64,000 bases of DNA from Branchiostoma belcheri (GCF_001625305.1 NW_017804187.1:1441754-1505753); one strand, 5' to 3'; positions 1 to 13,672 are shown, counted from the stretch's first letter. The notes: generated by a model from the letters alone, not told the origin. Numbers and translations are program-made.

Positions 1-660
1 TGTTAGCACTGTGTAAGCATGCCAGCCTTTTCCATAAACCCTGTTACTGTTAGCCCAGTGCAAGCATGCCAGAGGAGGGCATTCTCAGCTCCATGGTAAA
101 CTGTTTCACAGGCAGGCATGAAGTGTGCAGTCCTGGGTTTACACCCCACCTTTTCCGTAAACCCTGTAAGCCCAGGATAAGCAGAAAGAACTACATGTAC
201 TAAACACTAAAAATTCAAACTTACTGAGTTCAACTTCTTTTTCAGAATAAATTCTGAAACAGTGGAAGACTGATCCCACTATTTCCATGATGTGTGGGTT
301 TTGTGAAGTAGTTTGCATGCCAGAGGAGGGCATTCTCAGCTCCATGGTAAACTGTTTCACACTGAATCACAGGAAAGCGAGAAGTGTGCAGTCCTGGGTT
401 TACATCAGGCCTTTTCTGTAAACCCTGTTAACCCAGTGTAAGCATGCCAGCCTTTTCCATAAACCCTGTTACTGTTAGCCCTATCACCCTACATGTATGT
501 ACAAATGTAAGCATACCAGAGGCAGACTTCACAGCTCCATGGTGAACTGTTTCACAGGCAAGTGGGAAGTGTGCAGTCCTGGGTTTACATCAGGCAAACA
601 TCTGCAGAGGCTCTTGGCACACAAGTACTGGCCATGTGGGTGTGAGAGTGCCTGTTCCAT
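1..660. repeat. Degenerate tandem repeat
   Basis: Three diverged copies of a block carrying GCATGCCAGAGGAGGG, CTCCATGGTAAACTGTTTC and GTGCAGTCCTGGGTTTAC start near 65, 315 and 512, and a linker CCATAAACCCTGTTACTG occurs near 33 and 456. No reading frame with protein-like composition was seen. The repeat probably continues left of the window. Confidence 0.7.
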
Positions 661-2090
661 CCATCCATCATTATTGTAACCCAGGGTCTACTCACAATGG
701 AAGAGGCAGGGAATTGGCATAATAATCTCCAAGCAAAATCGGATCCTTGGATGGATGGTTTCAAATTGGCCTGGCAGTGTTCATAAATTTGATTCCATTT
801 ACCAGGTATTTACCTTTTGGTTGGCGATACCAGCAGAAAAACGCTAGAAAATGTTTAAAATATGCCAAAGACTAAACCTGACTACTTGGAGATTATTGGA
901 ATACATTCTAGTCTTTGGGAACTGTTAGAAATATCAGGACAGCCTTTATAAATGGTATTAATATCCCTCTATTTTTCCTAAGAGGTCTGCTAAATGACTC
1001 TAATTGGTACAGAGGTACAGGTGTGAAAGTTCTCTGTTCTATCATTCATCAACGTCAGACAGGCTGCTCAAGATACAAGAGGCAGACTGGGAATTGGAAC
1101 ATTTTAGGGCTGATAGAAAATCAGTACAATGTAGGCCAGTCTTCCTCTTCCAATCATTCATTTAAAAATCCCCAAAGTGTTTTAATTTACCAAAGACCTG
1201 TAACTCTCTTAACACAGAGGCACATGCCTTGTGGTGTGAATGTACAACACGTTCTGTATGTTAAAAGGTGAATAGTACAACAGTTACTAAAATAAAAATT
1301 ATTTTCTATTTTCCAAATTATTTTACATTTTCCCCCAACCCGCTGCATCAGAAATTCTGCCTTTACATTTGAGCAACTTTAGAATTTTCTCTGAAACTTC
1401 CAGCTAAAATTTCTAATGCTACTAAAAATACCATCAAACTGACTACTTGTTTAGCACATAATACAATCATCATCATAACAAAGAGGAAAACGAAACAAAT
1501 TGATTCACCGTACAGCAAAAACTCCATGGTGAATTTGTTACTTCAGAATTCGAAAGCTTCCAGCCCAAATCTCTCATACCAATAAAATGCCACCAAACCA
1601 ACTGATTGTTTAAAGCACATAATACTGTGTAATTCACTTATGTTCACAGTAGCAAAAATTCACGGTCTGGGTAAAATGGACATGTTCACGGAACTTAATA
1701 TTCACGGTGGTGACAGGTGCAGGAAAAAGAAAGTCCAGGAATTATTTGTTAACTGTAATGATAAGTTCACTGTACAGAAGTGACAGTGAAAACAGTGGAC
1801 ATAAAAGTACAGTGAAAAAATCAGGAATTACACTACATTATCATAACAAAACAAATTGACTCACCGTACAGTGGAAACTCCATGGCAAATCTATCACCAG
1901 CCCCACAACGCTTTTAACCGAAACCGGTGCTCAAAAGCAAGCGCACATCTCCGCCGAGAAATTCACGCTGTGATCCAACGTTCCACGTCCTGGAAACTCT
2001 CAGCAATCAGAAAGCATTTACTACAGTCTCCAATGAAGCTACACAGCGAGGGGGGTTTCACACACTGAGAGCGCTCTGCCTGATTTCCAG
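661..2090. other. Non-genic, AT-rich stretch
   Basis: I see no gene here. A block with AACAAATTGA, CTCACCGTACAG and AACTCCATGG occurs near 1492-1535 and again near 1851-1890, so part of it is a diverged repeat. The short open frames have no recognisable composition. Confidence 0.5.
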
Positions 2091-2332
2091 TAGCCTGGTA
2101 ACCAGACCGACGTGAGCTCAGCGCTATCCCTTCGGCACCGAGTGCGTTTCGGGCCGCCAACCAGGCCTCAATTACTACGCTTCGGAGGGGTTTTAGGTCG
2201 ACGGAAAGAAGACTGAGCGTAATACAGGGAAACCAGCTGGAGATAGGTCCGTGGTATAACTTGCCTGTGCTTGGTAAAGGCCGGAGCCGAAAAATTACCG
2301 CCAAGCCGACCAAAGGTTTGGTACCCAGGCTA
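2091..2332. mobile_element. Short inverted-repeat element (MITE-like)
   Basis: The left end TAGCCTGGTAACCAGACC and the right end GGTTTGGTACCCAGGCTA are inverted repeats of about 18 bp with a few mismatches, enclosing about 240 bp. The interior has a 135-residue minus-strand open frame without recognisable domain, so a non-autonomous DNA element is the better reading. Confidence 0.55.
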
Positions 2333-2438
2333 AATTCCCGGTAACGGATAATTGGCAGGGCCGAATTCATTCACGGTTAAATTACAGAGCAGGTCCTGCA
2401 TTCCCGCACTCAGCCTGACTGGGTATGAGCGCATAGGG

Positions 2439-3245
2439 GAGACTTCATGTATTGATATGCGTTGTGGGTCAAACCATTCCATCATGTAGGGGAGGGCTGG
2501 ATGTCTGATTTTTTTTCAAAACCTTTTTTATGATCATAACGTCATATCCGTAGTCAGAATACAAAAGTATAGTATAGCATTTGGGATAACGTTATATTAT
2601 AAATGATACTGGAATGTTGTTGTAGGGAGACTTCATGTATGTGTTGTGGGTTGAACCATTCCATCATGTCGGGGAGGACTGGATGTCTAATTTTTTTCAA
2701 AACCTTTATTAATGATTATAAAGGCATATCCATAGTCAGAATTCAGAAGTATGGAGTAGCATTTGGGATAACATTATATATATAGAATACAACACGGGGT
2801 ATTCCGTATCGCCCGAGGTACCAGCCCGACCGCGCGTCGGATCGCCCGACGGCCGAAGGCCGGAGGGAGATCCGATCCGCGGGAGGGCTGGGACCGAGGG
2901 CGATACGGAATACACCGTGTTGTATTTTATTTATGTCATACCCACCCAAGAAAACACGCCTTTTAATGCAAAATAGGCGAACATTTGGTGTCCCTAAACC
3001 CAAACAATGCAACAACATCAATTCCAACGTCCGAATTTTGTGTTCGAATTTTCGAAAGCGGTGCAAGCGGTTAGGGCGAAACGCTTTCGAATCGTTCAAT
3101 GGAACATTTGGAAGCCCCGGGCCGTACGCGTTAATATAAGAACCCCCGGGCCGTACCGCTAGTTATCACACGGGCCGGAACAACCGTATCGAACGTTATC
3201 GCGGCCCAGGTAGGACATAATAAATGATACTGAAATGTTGATGTT
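2439..3245. repeat. 187-bp tandem repeat split by an insertion
   Basis: Unit one starts at about 2439 (GAGACTTCATGTATTGATAT), unit two at about 2626. Unit one ends in TAAATGATACTGGAATGTTG. In unit two the matching end, TAAATGATACTGAAATGTTG, appears only at about 3220, after roughly 440 bp of unrelated, partly GC-rich DNA. The second unit therefore seems interrupted by an inserted element at about 2780-3219. Confidence 0.6.
2784..2926. mobile_element. GC-rich hairpin within inserted element
   Basis: AATACAACACGG and GTATTCCGTATCGCCC on the left mirror GGGCGATACGGAATAC and CCGTGTTGTATT on the right, giving arms of about 30 bp around a GC-rich loop. The surrounding DNA is AT-rich, so the base composition itself marks the segment as foreign. 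Confidence 0.6.
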
Positions 3246-5040
3246 ATGTTTTTCACAGATTGAAAATAGATGTGAAGATTGGAACATTCCGAATGCTGCC
3301 ACAGACAGATTGGCCATACACATAGAAAGGACAGTTTCCCATCCGACAAAAATCCCCTCCCAATCAGTTTAGTTTACTCAAAAGTAAGGAATATCTTCCT
3401 GACCTTGTAGGCAACTGGGCATATATTTATATACATCAACCTAACTCTTCTGCAATTTCTGCTGAGGCCATCCCAAGTTATTCGTCGATTGTCAAACAAA
3501 ATAGTCCAGTTACTGTACATCAAATCTTAGAATTACATGTACCCTCCTTTTTCGTCAACTTTTCCTCTGCACCTAATGGTATGCTAAAACCGTTACTATA
3601 CAATTTCAACACAATTTCTTAAATACAATGAATCAGCATAAGGGTGTCTAAAAAGTGCTGTATAAATTGCCCACAGTTACAGCTTTGCAACTGTCATGTC
3701 TCCATATGTATGATTTTGTTTGTAATACATTATTCTTTATAAACTCATATATTCATTTCCTTGAAAATCATCACTGTAGCCGTAGGCTAATTGTATGTAC
3801 AGTGGCAAAGTAAAAGTAAAGTAATAGAGTACATACAACAGTGAACTACTCCCTGATCAACTGTAAGTGTAGGGTATTAGCCATTTTCTATGGTGAAGCT
3901 AAAACCACTGAACAATCTATTTTGATTTAAAGTTTGAGCAGTCTTTCCAGCCTATTTCTAAGAAATCCTGAGTGGAATAAACGGGCGATGTATTGGAAAG
4001 GAAAAGATCTACAGTCGCTGTTACAATCTCGTGTTATTAAAGATGGTATCAGCCAGGCTGACTGATTGTACCACTCTGCACGCAAGTGTGTAAAAGCTAC
4101 TTTAAAGAGAGAGAGTCCAATTCAAGCTTGCCAAAAGGCTGCCCTCAGCTGAATTACAATATAAATCAGTGGACAGTGAAGAAAGGGAACCCTTTTGACC
4201 TCCGTAAGCTCGGAAGTGTCAAGGAGGGCGTCAGTCAAGACTGTCTGATGGTTCTAAAATTCGAAATAGATTCTAGAATTTGATTTTGGGCTAAAAATGC
4301 AACTTTTTTTGCACATTTTTCCTCAATAAAATTATGTTTTTGACATATATGTTGGACAAAATGACCAAGGTTTAGTGCATAATGTTTCGATCTACCATCT
4401 TACTCAATTTCAAGTTTTCCAAGCTCTAGTTCTGAAGATATTGGTGTTTTTTATGTGTTTGGAGAAGAACAAGAAGAAACAGTGCAAAAATTCTGTTTCC
4501 GTCTGCAAAGGTAACATAATCAGTACATGGTTTATCATATCATACGGTACCTAGATAATGTATTAGCTTTTAGTATATACATGTAGTGTAAATCTCTTTT
4601 TGTGTTATATGCGTGTGTTTTTACAATTGTCATTTGTCGTATATGTTTTTTTTCTTGAATGAACCTTGGAAGATTAGCCTTTTGGCTAAAGGGTATTGAA
4701 ATAAAGAGAGAGAGAGAGTGGTCAGTGAATAAAGGATCCCTTTTGACCTCCTTGAGCTCGGAAGTGTCAAGGAAGACGTCACTCAAGACGGTTTGATGCA
4801 CTTAAGAAACCATCTCAGACCATTCAAGGAGACTTTTAAACCTTCTCGGACATTCTATATTGTATGAAATCAATATATACTGAGGTCTCAAAATGACAAG
4901 AGGAAAAAGTTTGACATTAAATGTGAAATTCATAACCTTGCAACTATGAGTCAGTGAATGAATGAATGAATAAATAAATCTATGCATATATCAATGTCTA
5001 TTTGTTCCATGACCATCAGTAGTTACAAATGTATGTGTTC
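3246..5040. other. Non-genic with an 85-bp direct repeat
   Basis: No gene supported. A block with CTTTTGACCTCC and GAGCTCGGAAGTGTCAAGGA-like sequence occurs at about 4170-4255 and again at about 4718-4800, with GAGAGAGAG upstream of both. The rest is AT-rich DNA with no structure I can name. Confidence 0.5.
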
Positions 5041-6100
5041 ATATGATATGGATGGATGGATGGATGGATGGATGGATGGATGGATGGATGGATGGATGGA
5101 TGGATGGATGGATGGATGGATGGATGGATGAACGAACTAACAAACGAACAAGTGAATGAATGAATAGATGAGAGCGACTGAGCATACATTTTCACCATCG
5201 ATCATCCATCCACCCACCACTTTTAAGTGAATATTCCAGTGTTCATGTTTAGTCTTCACCCTGCCTGGCCCGTGAGATAGCGAACCTTTGCCTTCAGCAC
5301 TGACTTCTGACACTGTATCAACATTTCCACAAGACAGATAGTCCCATTGAATGAATGGATGGATGGATGGATGGATGGATGGATGGATGGATGGATGGAT
5401 GGATGGATGAATGGATGGATGGATGGATGGATGGATGGATGGATGGATGGATGGATGGATGGATGGATGGATGGATGGATGGATGGATGGATGGATGGAT
5501 GGATGGTTGGATGAAGGAAGGAAGTAATGAATGAATGGAAATGAATGGGAATGAAGAGCGCCTGAGCATATATTTTCATCCATTTGCCCATCCGTTCATT
5601 CCACAACTTTACCCAGTGAGTATCGCAAAACTAAAAAAAAGTATTTCTACCACTGAATATTATTCCATGTATTGTGTGCACCCTGCCTGGCCCATGAGAT
5701 AGCAAACCTTTGCCTCCAGTTCTGACTTCTGACATCTGTATCAACATTTCCACAAGACAATTGATCCCATGAATGGATGAATAAATGAATGAATGGATGG
5801 ATGGATGGATAGATGGGTGGATGGATGGAATGAAGGAAGGAAGGAAGGAAGGAAATAAAGAATGGAAATGAATGAATAAATGGAAATAAATGAGAGCAAC
5901 TGGACATTTTCACTATGACATCCATCCATCCATCCATACACCCAACCAACCACCCATCCATCCACCCACCACTTTTAAGTGAATATTCCAATGTTCATGT
6001 ATTGTGTGAAACTGCCTGTCCTGTGAGATAGCAAACCTCTGACTTCTGACATCTGTATCAACATTTCCACAAGACAGATCGTCCCATTACACTCCAGGGC
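5040..6100. repeat. GATG microsatellite clusters with duplicated spacer
   Basis: Long (GGAT)n runs lie at about 5048-5130 and 5350-5510, with a shorter run near 5790-5830. The spacer containing GTGAGATAGC, TTCTGACTTCTGACA and ATCAACATTTCCACAAGACA recurs three times (about 5270, 5685 and 6010), so the whole module was tandemly duplicated. Open frames rich in Ile-His-Pro-Ser here are translations of the microsatellite. Confidence 0.9.
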
Positions 6101-7020
6101 TCGCCCCGGGCCAAAAGATTCCAGTTAAGATTACGCCGAAGACGAACTGCTTAACGCAAGACGCTCCGCATTATTTCTTAGAAATGTAGGAAGACGAAGG
6201 TTTTTCCTGCGTGGAATAAGAAATGGGGGGAAGATCCTGATGGCAGGCTGGTAGGTAAAGATAAGAGTCATAAGACGTTTCGAGAATTCAGTAAGATGCC
6301 GGTTGTAAGGAGGAGCGACATTACAAGGACTACTGGTCATTTCGTCTTGTCTTATGGGCAATGTCTGAGACTATAGTTACCTGCAATATCTTGGACAAAC
6401 TCGAGACTTATAAATCATACCTATAGTTACTATACTACTAGGCTGTAAGATAGATGCAAGAAGGCCTCAGATACTACAGAACTGGAATAGGATCACGGTC
6501 CTTGGGCAAGGTACAGACTTCCATACCCGTATATATATTATGTAACTAAGGATTGCTCTTTATTCAACAACCAGTAGGTTTTTACATCCTGTATTTCCGT
6601 GACTATCTGTCATCTTCTTCAGGGCAACAATGACTGGTTCTGATTCGTACTGCAGCTTGGTTTTACTGCTACAATATTATACATTTATTTATAATTACCG
6701 GCATTGCGATCCCAAATGTAGAACCCAATTTTCATGTTGATCTTTCACTCCAACATATCTTTTTTATAATATATGATATGAATCTTTATTTAATATATTT
6801 AAACCACAGAACCAACCAATGAATAAGGTTAGTTCAGCCAAACCACAACATACATACACCATTTTCAAATAGACCCACAAATGATTAGCCCATACCGTCC
6901 CACAAGACTAGAGATTTGGCACAAAGATTTTTCCCTCATCAACACAGAAATCCCAACAGCACATTTCACTAGTGGAAACATTCCCCCAGAGGCAGTGACT
7001 ACTCTGCTGAGGCTGTTATG
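6101..7020. other. Non-genic; end of a hairpin-type repeat
   Basis: No gene seen. Around 6550-6655 is a block with CTTTATTCAACAACCAGTAG, ATCTGTCATCTTC, AGGGCAACAATGACTGG. It resembles blocks near 41500-41600 and 45380-45440, indicating a dispersed repeat family. Confidence 0.4.
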
Positions 7021-7234
7021 GGGGCCCTCATGCCCTTTTCCGTAGAGCGTAATCGGTCGTTTTAATTCTACGTAGAGCGTAGACAGACCGCTCTAATATT
7101 TTTGCGTAGAGCGTATTCGGCGTTTTAACTCTACGTAATGCATTGTAGCCCCTTGGAATTTATCGTAAAGCGTAATCGAGAGGTTTCCGAATTCAGCGTA
7201 GAGCGTTCTCGGGACCCCCCCTTGCAGGCCCTCT
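7021..7234. mobile_element. Repeat element, GTAGAGCGTA family copy 1
   Basis: The segment is built of repeated CGTAGAGCGTA motifs and is bounded by GGGGCCCTCATGCCC on the left and GCAGGCCCTC on the right. A second copy is at 13673-13912. No coding capacity was seen, so it is probably a non-autonomous element. Confidence 0.6.
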
Positions 7235-8129
7235 GTTATAGGAGGTAACCTAGGGTCAGTGTGATGGGAGATGGTGTAGGGTTTGCTTCTTCAGGATTAA
7301 ATATAGCCTTGGAAAGGTTTTTTTACAATAGTATAATATATTATCTGAAATGAATAATATATACAGTTTACTGTAAATGCATTTACTTTTGTAGTGATTT
7401 TACAGACAAATTTGACAATAGACTAAAGAATTTTAAGATAAAAAACAAACATTTCAATGTTTACAGTATTCAAGCCAAAAGGTAGAGGCACATGTAGAAT
7501 GCCTAGAGCTACGGCATCTGGATTTTCAATAACAATATTTCATAGTGAAACTCCACCACCACCTGACCACCTCTCCTCTCCCAGATGGCACTATCTCCCT
7601 CTAGCTGGAACTACAGGCATGCCAGACAAGAGTTCATAATATTTAAACTGATTTTTCGTTCTCACAATCTCAGCAGTTTTAAAATCTCTGCCACCTTAGG
7701 CCATCATTGATTTCCCTTCATTCCTTAGCCTTCAAAAATAATTACAAGGCACATGTAAAATTAACTAACACACAGGATATTGCAAACAAGTAAAAAAAAT
7801 CTAGTTTATCTATCTGGTCTTTCCATGCACATAACTGAGGTGGCTGACATCTATTTCGGAGTCAACAAGATAAGATGAAACAAAAGGCTGTTAGGAAACT
7901 TTAATTTTTATCTGATATGATTATGACTATGGCTTATATATTATGACTTATAGTAAAGACTTAGACTCTGTTTCGCCCATACCTCCCTTTCAATCAAATC
8001 ATTTATCATTTTATTTCTTATCTATAAACCAGGAACTGCATCCATGTGGCCTTGGTGATGACCATGGACTTGGGCTTTTAGGCTCAGAACTCACAGTGGA
8101 TCATCTGTATCAGCACACAGGCATCCTGG
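7235..8129. other. Non-genic, AT-rich
   Basis: No gene, RNA or named repeat recognised. Short open frames have no convincing splice context. Confidence 0.35.
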
Positions 8130-8925
8130 GAACCAACATTTGAATCTGAATGGCGGCACGAGATTGCAATTACAGGGCTGGAAAAGAGACACGGACATCT
8201 TCACCCTATAGCTAGCCAGAATGAGAAAAGGCCTTCCTGAAGGAGCAAACAAGCAGGTGTACAAAAATGTACTTAGCCAATACATTAACAAGGACAACAA
8301 CAACAATCGAAAAACTGGGTGCAGGTGCACCTTAATGCACCCAAATTTAGAGCTGTGCACCCAGTTTTTTTCTGTGGGTGTATCAGTGCACCCAAATGTT
8401 TTCGTAGGTTTACATATTTAAAGATTCAATGTATGGTAGTATACAGCATAATCTTAAGTTAATAACATCTAATATCATCTAAAATAATAAAATCATTGTT
8501 ATAGCACTTTTCGTTACAAATGAAACATAATTTTTTAGTAAATAATATTTTTTGCTGACATTCTACTTACTTACTTATATGGTGCACCAAAAAAAATTTG
8601 TGCACCCAATTCTTTAGGTTGGGTGCACCAGTGCACCTATTTCCTAAAATGAATTTCAAGCCCAGCTGCCTCCATAGCATGCCAAAAACTGGGGATTTTG
8701 GGGGTCTACGTGGTCTTTGGGAGCTTTTATGTGCAATTTTCTGATTGCATATAGACAACATAGCCGGCCTGGTTGAATTACGAACTGGGCTAATCAGAAA
8801 ACAGCCACCAAACCCCTAGTTCTATAAGCCTGCTACGGAGGATAGTACCAGTGCACCTATTTTCAAAAATGAATTTTGAGCCCTGCATTTGAATCTGAAT
8901 GGCAGCACGAGATTGCAATTATCAT
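8130..8925. repeat. Composite repeat with nested hairpin element
   Basis: TTTGAATCTGAATGGC plus GCACGAGATTGCAATTA occurs at about 8140 and again at about 8890. Between them lie several GTGCACC-rich stretches in both orientations (8310-8400 and 8582-8640) and a hairpin element at 8668-8842. The arrangement looks like an element with internal inverted repeats that was hit by a MITE. Confidence 0.5.
8668..8842. mobile_element. Hairpin MITE, GCATGCCAAAAACTGG family copy 1
   Basis: It starts GCCTCCATAGCATGCC and ends GCCTGCTACGGAGG. Inside, ACTGGGG and CTGATTGCATATAG on the left side pair with sequences such as CCTAGTTCTATAA on the right. Copies 2 and 3 are at 18996-19178 and 53794-53993. It has no coding capacity and is about 175-200 bp long. 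Confidence 0.75.
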
Positions 8926-10130
8926 CCCCACAGTTTGCTGGGATACCATAAAATTGGGCGTGAAATTGCTCCTTTGTTATGCTATGGTTGAGACCACTGC
9001 ACCAGATTAATTTGAGGCGGGGATTTTTAAATCTCAATGGCAGGGATTGGATTATATGTGGTCAGGCAAAATGGAACTAATGGAGCTAAAGTAAAGTAGG
9101 GTTTCAAACTACCCCCTGGAGTAATACAGTTGTCACCGAGTGTAACGGAATTCTCCATCTTTCATTCTTACCATTTCTAATTAAAATCATAAAAATTGTG
9201 TAAAACTATAAGCAAAAATAATGTCCTTGGTATAAGCAATTCAAAATAATCCATTTTTTCTTCTTATACTTTCTAATTAATATCATAAAAATAATATACA
9301 AGGAATTTAAAATAATCCATTTTTTCATTCTTACATTTTCTAATTAAAATCATGAAAATGGTGTACAAGCAATTGAAAATACTTCTTTGCATATTCTTAC
9401 AATGCAGTGTTCGAAATACCTGTCTGTAGTCTGCAATTTGCAGATAGATTTTCAAGATTGCAGAAGAAAAATTTATACAATCTGCAATTTTGCAGCAGGA
9501 AAAATTGGCACTTGGGATTTGGTGCTCTTGGCCCCAAGGACAGACAACACTTATAAGCTCCTGTTCTGAAACAACAGGAGCTTCTTCACTAATTTACATC
9601 AACCTTGTCTTGACTTGTTTATCTTTTGTTTCCTTGTGGACTTCAAAAAATTTGTCTTCACTAATTTGCATATCAATCAATAGTTCATGCTTATAAACCT
9701 GCAACATTGTAGTATGGAGGCTTGTGTATTTGCAGAAAGTATTTCCAAATTGCAGAACAAAATTTTGACTCTTCTGCAATATTGCAGAGCACTGAAAAAA
9801 AGTATTTCGACCACTGCAATGTCATTCATAATACACAGCCTCATAACTCAATACGAGATAAATTGCATGTTGTTAAAATCTTTTCCTCCAAAGTAAAAAT
9901 TAATTATTCTTCAAAAGAATGGTTATGATTGGAAGTGTATTTATAAGTGGATCCCCGAATACTTTTCTATAAGAGGATATATCTGATACTCATAGAGGAT
10001 TTATAGGTAAACAATGAAACAATAGACAGCTTTAGATGAGTTATCCAAGGATACAATGTCATCAGTAATTCTAACTGACAACGTGTAAAATGCACAACAA
10101 AAGGATATTGACATTGGGAAATTGATTCGC
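8926..10130. other. Non-genic, AT-rich
   Basis: No gene supported. Repeated TCTGCAATTTGCAG-like motifs occur near 9428-9500 and 9770-9790. A block TTCTTACATTTTCTAATTAA is repeated in diverged form near 9170, 9262 and 9330. Confidence 0.4.
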
Positions 10131-10520
10131 ATTTTTCTCATGTAGAAGGAATGAAATATGCATGTGGTGAGGAGGAATATAATATTCAGATAAGAGGGTA
10201 AGAAGACTACTAGTATTCAAAAGTTGATATAAGGTGATTTATTAATTATAACTTTTATGTTGATATAAATCCATTCCTGTAGTATGAATAAAATAATAAA
10301 ATATACATGTGCTGTGGAATGTAATATACAGACAAAAAACTGTTCAACATATGAACTAGGGTGATTATCATACATAACTTTTATGTTGATATAAAGACAT
10401 TTCTGTAGTACGAATAAAATATACATGTGCTGAGGAAAGCAATATACAGACAAAAAAACTGTTCAGAAGATGAAACAAGGTGATTATTATAACTTTTATG
10501 TTGATATAAAGCTATGGCTT
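10130..10520. repeat. About 120-bp AT-rich tandem repeat
   Basis: TATAACTTTTATGTTGATAT recurs at about 10247, 10375 and 10490, and ATATACAGACAAAAAACTG at about 10324 and 10443. This gives roughly three units of about 120 bp plus a diverged one upstream. Confidence 0.7.
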
Positions 10521-13500
10521 TGGGAATAGGGTCTGGAATTCAGCTCTCAAAACAAATTTAGGGCTTAGTATTTTCTCTAAGAATTTTCATGAAAACTTGC
10601 TGATTTTTCTTCAACCGATTAGCTATAGGGAGCACTTCTACCCCAAGGATTTTTGGAAAGACCCCTGAAAATTGAAAGGGTTCACTCCAGGTCATTTTGG
10701 GTCCTGTCATTTTTCCTGATGTGTATCAAAGCTGGCCACACAGGAATTCGGGATAAGATTAGGAAATGGGTCATGCTTTTATCAAGGCTTAGCAGGCAGG
10801 GCTGGGAGAAATAAATGTGCCACATTCGGATCAGGTTTCTAGCCAGGCCCATTCCAGAAAACATCAGAGTTCAAACGTCTAGAGTTTTCTCAAATTTATT
10901 GGCACAACCAAATGCATATGATCAGAGGAAGGAAGTAATAGTTTCATAGACATATCTAATATCTAATAAAGTTATCTGTTTGTATATTTGTATATTTACA
11001 TGTAGTTCTGGTGCTATATGGCAATGTGGTGCAAAGCCACATGCCAGGAAATGAGTTAGCCCCAATGCAAGTGTATAAAAGTTTTACCACAATTAAACGA
11101 AATACCATATAAGTATTCAATTTTACATCATAACCATTGTAAAAATATAATGGCACCTTTAATATCTGCATGTTAAATCAAGTTCATGGATCCTTATAAT
11201 TCATACATACATGCAATAACATGTTGTAGTACATTATGTACAGCACGCTTGTGTATGTACAGATGTTACCAATTCCCCCTAGAGGGTTGGGACATTATAA
11301 ACAATGGTACAGGAAATTGGGACCTTATGTGTGAGTGGGTGGGTAGGAGGGTCTGGGTGGAATTTGGACCTCCTTCATGTCCTTGGACCTACTAGGTTTT
11401 GAAAGTGAAACTGGATGGTTTAAGCAGTCAGGAATGTTTGGAGTGGTCCTTAATAGGACACACCAATTTACATTTTGTAATTTGTTGGTTCTCAGATGTT
11501 TGAAAAATATTTTGATTACTGGAAAGGTATATATATATATTAAAACGAAATGTGAAGACATGAAGCACTCTGCAGTCATCATCAGTTTAGAGTGTAGCTT
11601 AGAACATACTTGTAGAGGTGTACTAGTTCTTAGTCAGTAGTTTTATTCAATATTATGATAGACATAGTGCCCGTTAAATACATATGTAGAATTTTGATAT
11701 ATAGAACCATACCAGCTAGTAATTTTATATCTGCCATACATTGTACCTGTTACAATCGTTGTGCAATAAACTTTGACTTCTCTTAAAATGTTTTAATGCA
11801 GTGAAAACAGTCATGCTCAAGTTTTCCTACCTGCCCTCAGCTTTTATGATGTCTGCTATCAATGTCTTTATCATGAAATGTTCCAGAAGCAAGAGACTAA
11901 ATTGGTGTGAGATTACATGTATGTACATGTAGGTGGATATCACATACTACAGGACAGAGGAAGTGTGGGCGTGGTGGAGGGCCAGTTGAGATGTCTGCCA
12001 GATAGACTAATGTATCCGCTGTACTGCCAATACGGAAATCCTGGTTTACATGACATTGTACTTTCTGACACTGTGAAATTGTGGTGTGCTTTTTAAGTTT
12101 TAGCTATCTTTTAAAATCTATATTCTTATAGTTAATAGTGCTAAAGTTGCATTGGTCACAGGGGTAGGCAACACAAAAATTTACAATAAAATTTACATTA
12201 AAATACCTTTTTATGCAAAAGATAACATCATAGAAGCTTTTCTTAATCATTTCATACATATATCAAAAATGATTATATAGTTACAGTCAACCGTGTACAA
12301 GTGTCCACCTGTCGACATACATTGTAGACCTGTTTATGCAAAAGATAACATCATTGAAGGTAACAGTCTGAAAGGTGTGGGGGGGTGGCAACCTAGACTT
12401 TGAACCGAAAAGTGAAGTTCAACTCTAGACTAGAAAAGAACCTGCAATTTATGGTAAAACTAGAAGCTGTACTTATATTTGTACAAAACAAATGTCAAAA
12501 AACCTGAAATTTGTGAAGCTATGAAAATACAAGCTTGTTACAATAAGTTTAAATTGTTACAGTATAAATGAAACAGAATGTATGGTATTTAGAGCCGTAG
12601 AAGTATCTCCCAGCCTGTTGACACATACACAGGTATACCGCAGCAATGTCTCACCTGGTAACATTCCCAGGTAAGGTAACAATGCCTGCCTATCCAGGTG
12701 TGCTCTCTACAGTCTGGGTCACTAACCAAGGGCACAGGTACACCAGGTGTCTATTGTCTGTGGGGCCAGGCAGGATGTGTGGGGGAGTTACAGGCATACA
12801 TTTGTAGCTTACCTGTAACTGTTCCTTCTCTTTCACTAGTTTCAGGGAATAGCTGGGAATTGTTTGTGTCAATGCTTTAATAATCCTTGGAAGGGAATTA
12901 AGTATTGTTTCAGCATATCTGTATGTCTATGTATCTGTGTTCATGTACTAGTGTGTATGTGTGTGTGTCTGTCTGTGGTCCTAACACACGGATTGGCAAG
13001 GAAGCACAGGGGGTGTTACAGTCTCGAGATAGCTTACCTGTAACCATTCCTTCTCTTCACAGAATAATTTCATTTATGTGTATGTGTGAACGTGTGTGTG
13101 TGTGCATCTGTTTATGTCTCTGTCTGTCTGTGTTTCTGAGTTCACAAGATTTGTTAAAGTCCACTATCTCAACTAAGTCTTGTCTTGTTTTGACATATGC
13201 TATGAATTCTGTATTAGCAAAATCTAGCAGTTCTCTCTCTACTACCGTCTTGCTGTAAGAATCACCTGGTTGGCATACTTCCCAACACAAGAATGTGCTG
13301 ATGTTGGCAGCTTTTTATTCCAATACATTTACCTTGTAACAACAGAGGATGACAATTCAACCTCCATGCAACAAATCTGGAACTGGAAGAACAATAAAAT
13401 AAAGTCATTTAAAGAGTGGACTGAAATCTGTCAATATATTTTACACTTGTGGTTCCAAATATTGCAAAGGTGACAAATATGATATTGCCTGTGGCAAGCT

Positions 13501-13672
13501 TTATTTCCTACTAGTAGAGTTATTGGAAATGGAACATCTGCAATGTGATAAATTGTTTCATTGTTTCCAGCACTCTCAACAGGACAACTTCTGTTTCATC
13601 TCTCTTCTCAGATGACAAAATTTAAGGAAAGAGAGTTCTTTGTAAAGAAATGTGCACTGAGTAAAGCTAAAG
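10521..13672. other. Non-genic stretch with a small direct repeat
   Basis: No gene supported over about 3 kb. One direct repeat is visible: GCTTACCTGTAAC followed by TTCCTTCTCTTTCAC-like sequence at about 12808-12838 and again at 13032-13060. TACATGTA-type palindromes are frequent. A coding exon without a long frame cannot be excluded. Confidence 0.35.

Noticed and set aside
1963-2370. 135-residue minus-strand frame
   Set aside because: It overlaps an inverted-repeat element, has no recognisable domain and no splice or promoter context.
5016-5991. Several overlapping frames of long Ile-His-Pro-Ser repeats on the minus strand
   Set aside because: They are translations of the GATG microsatellite; length and frame follow the repeat.
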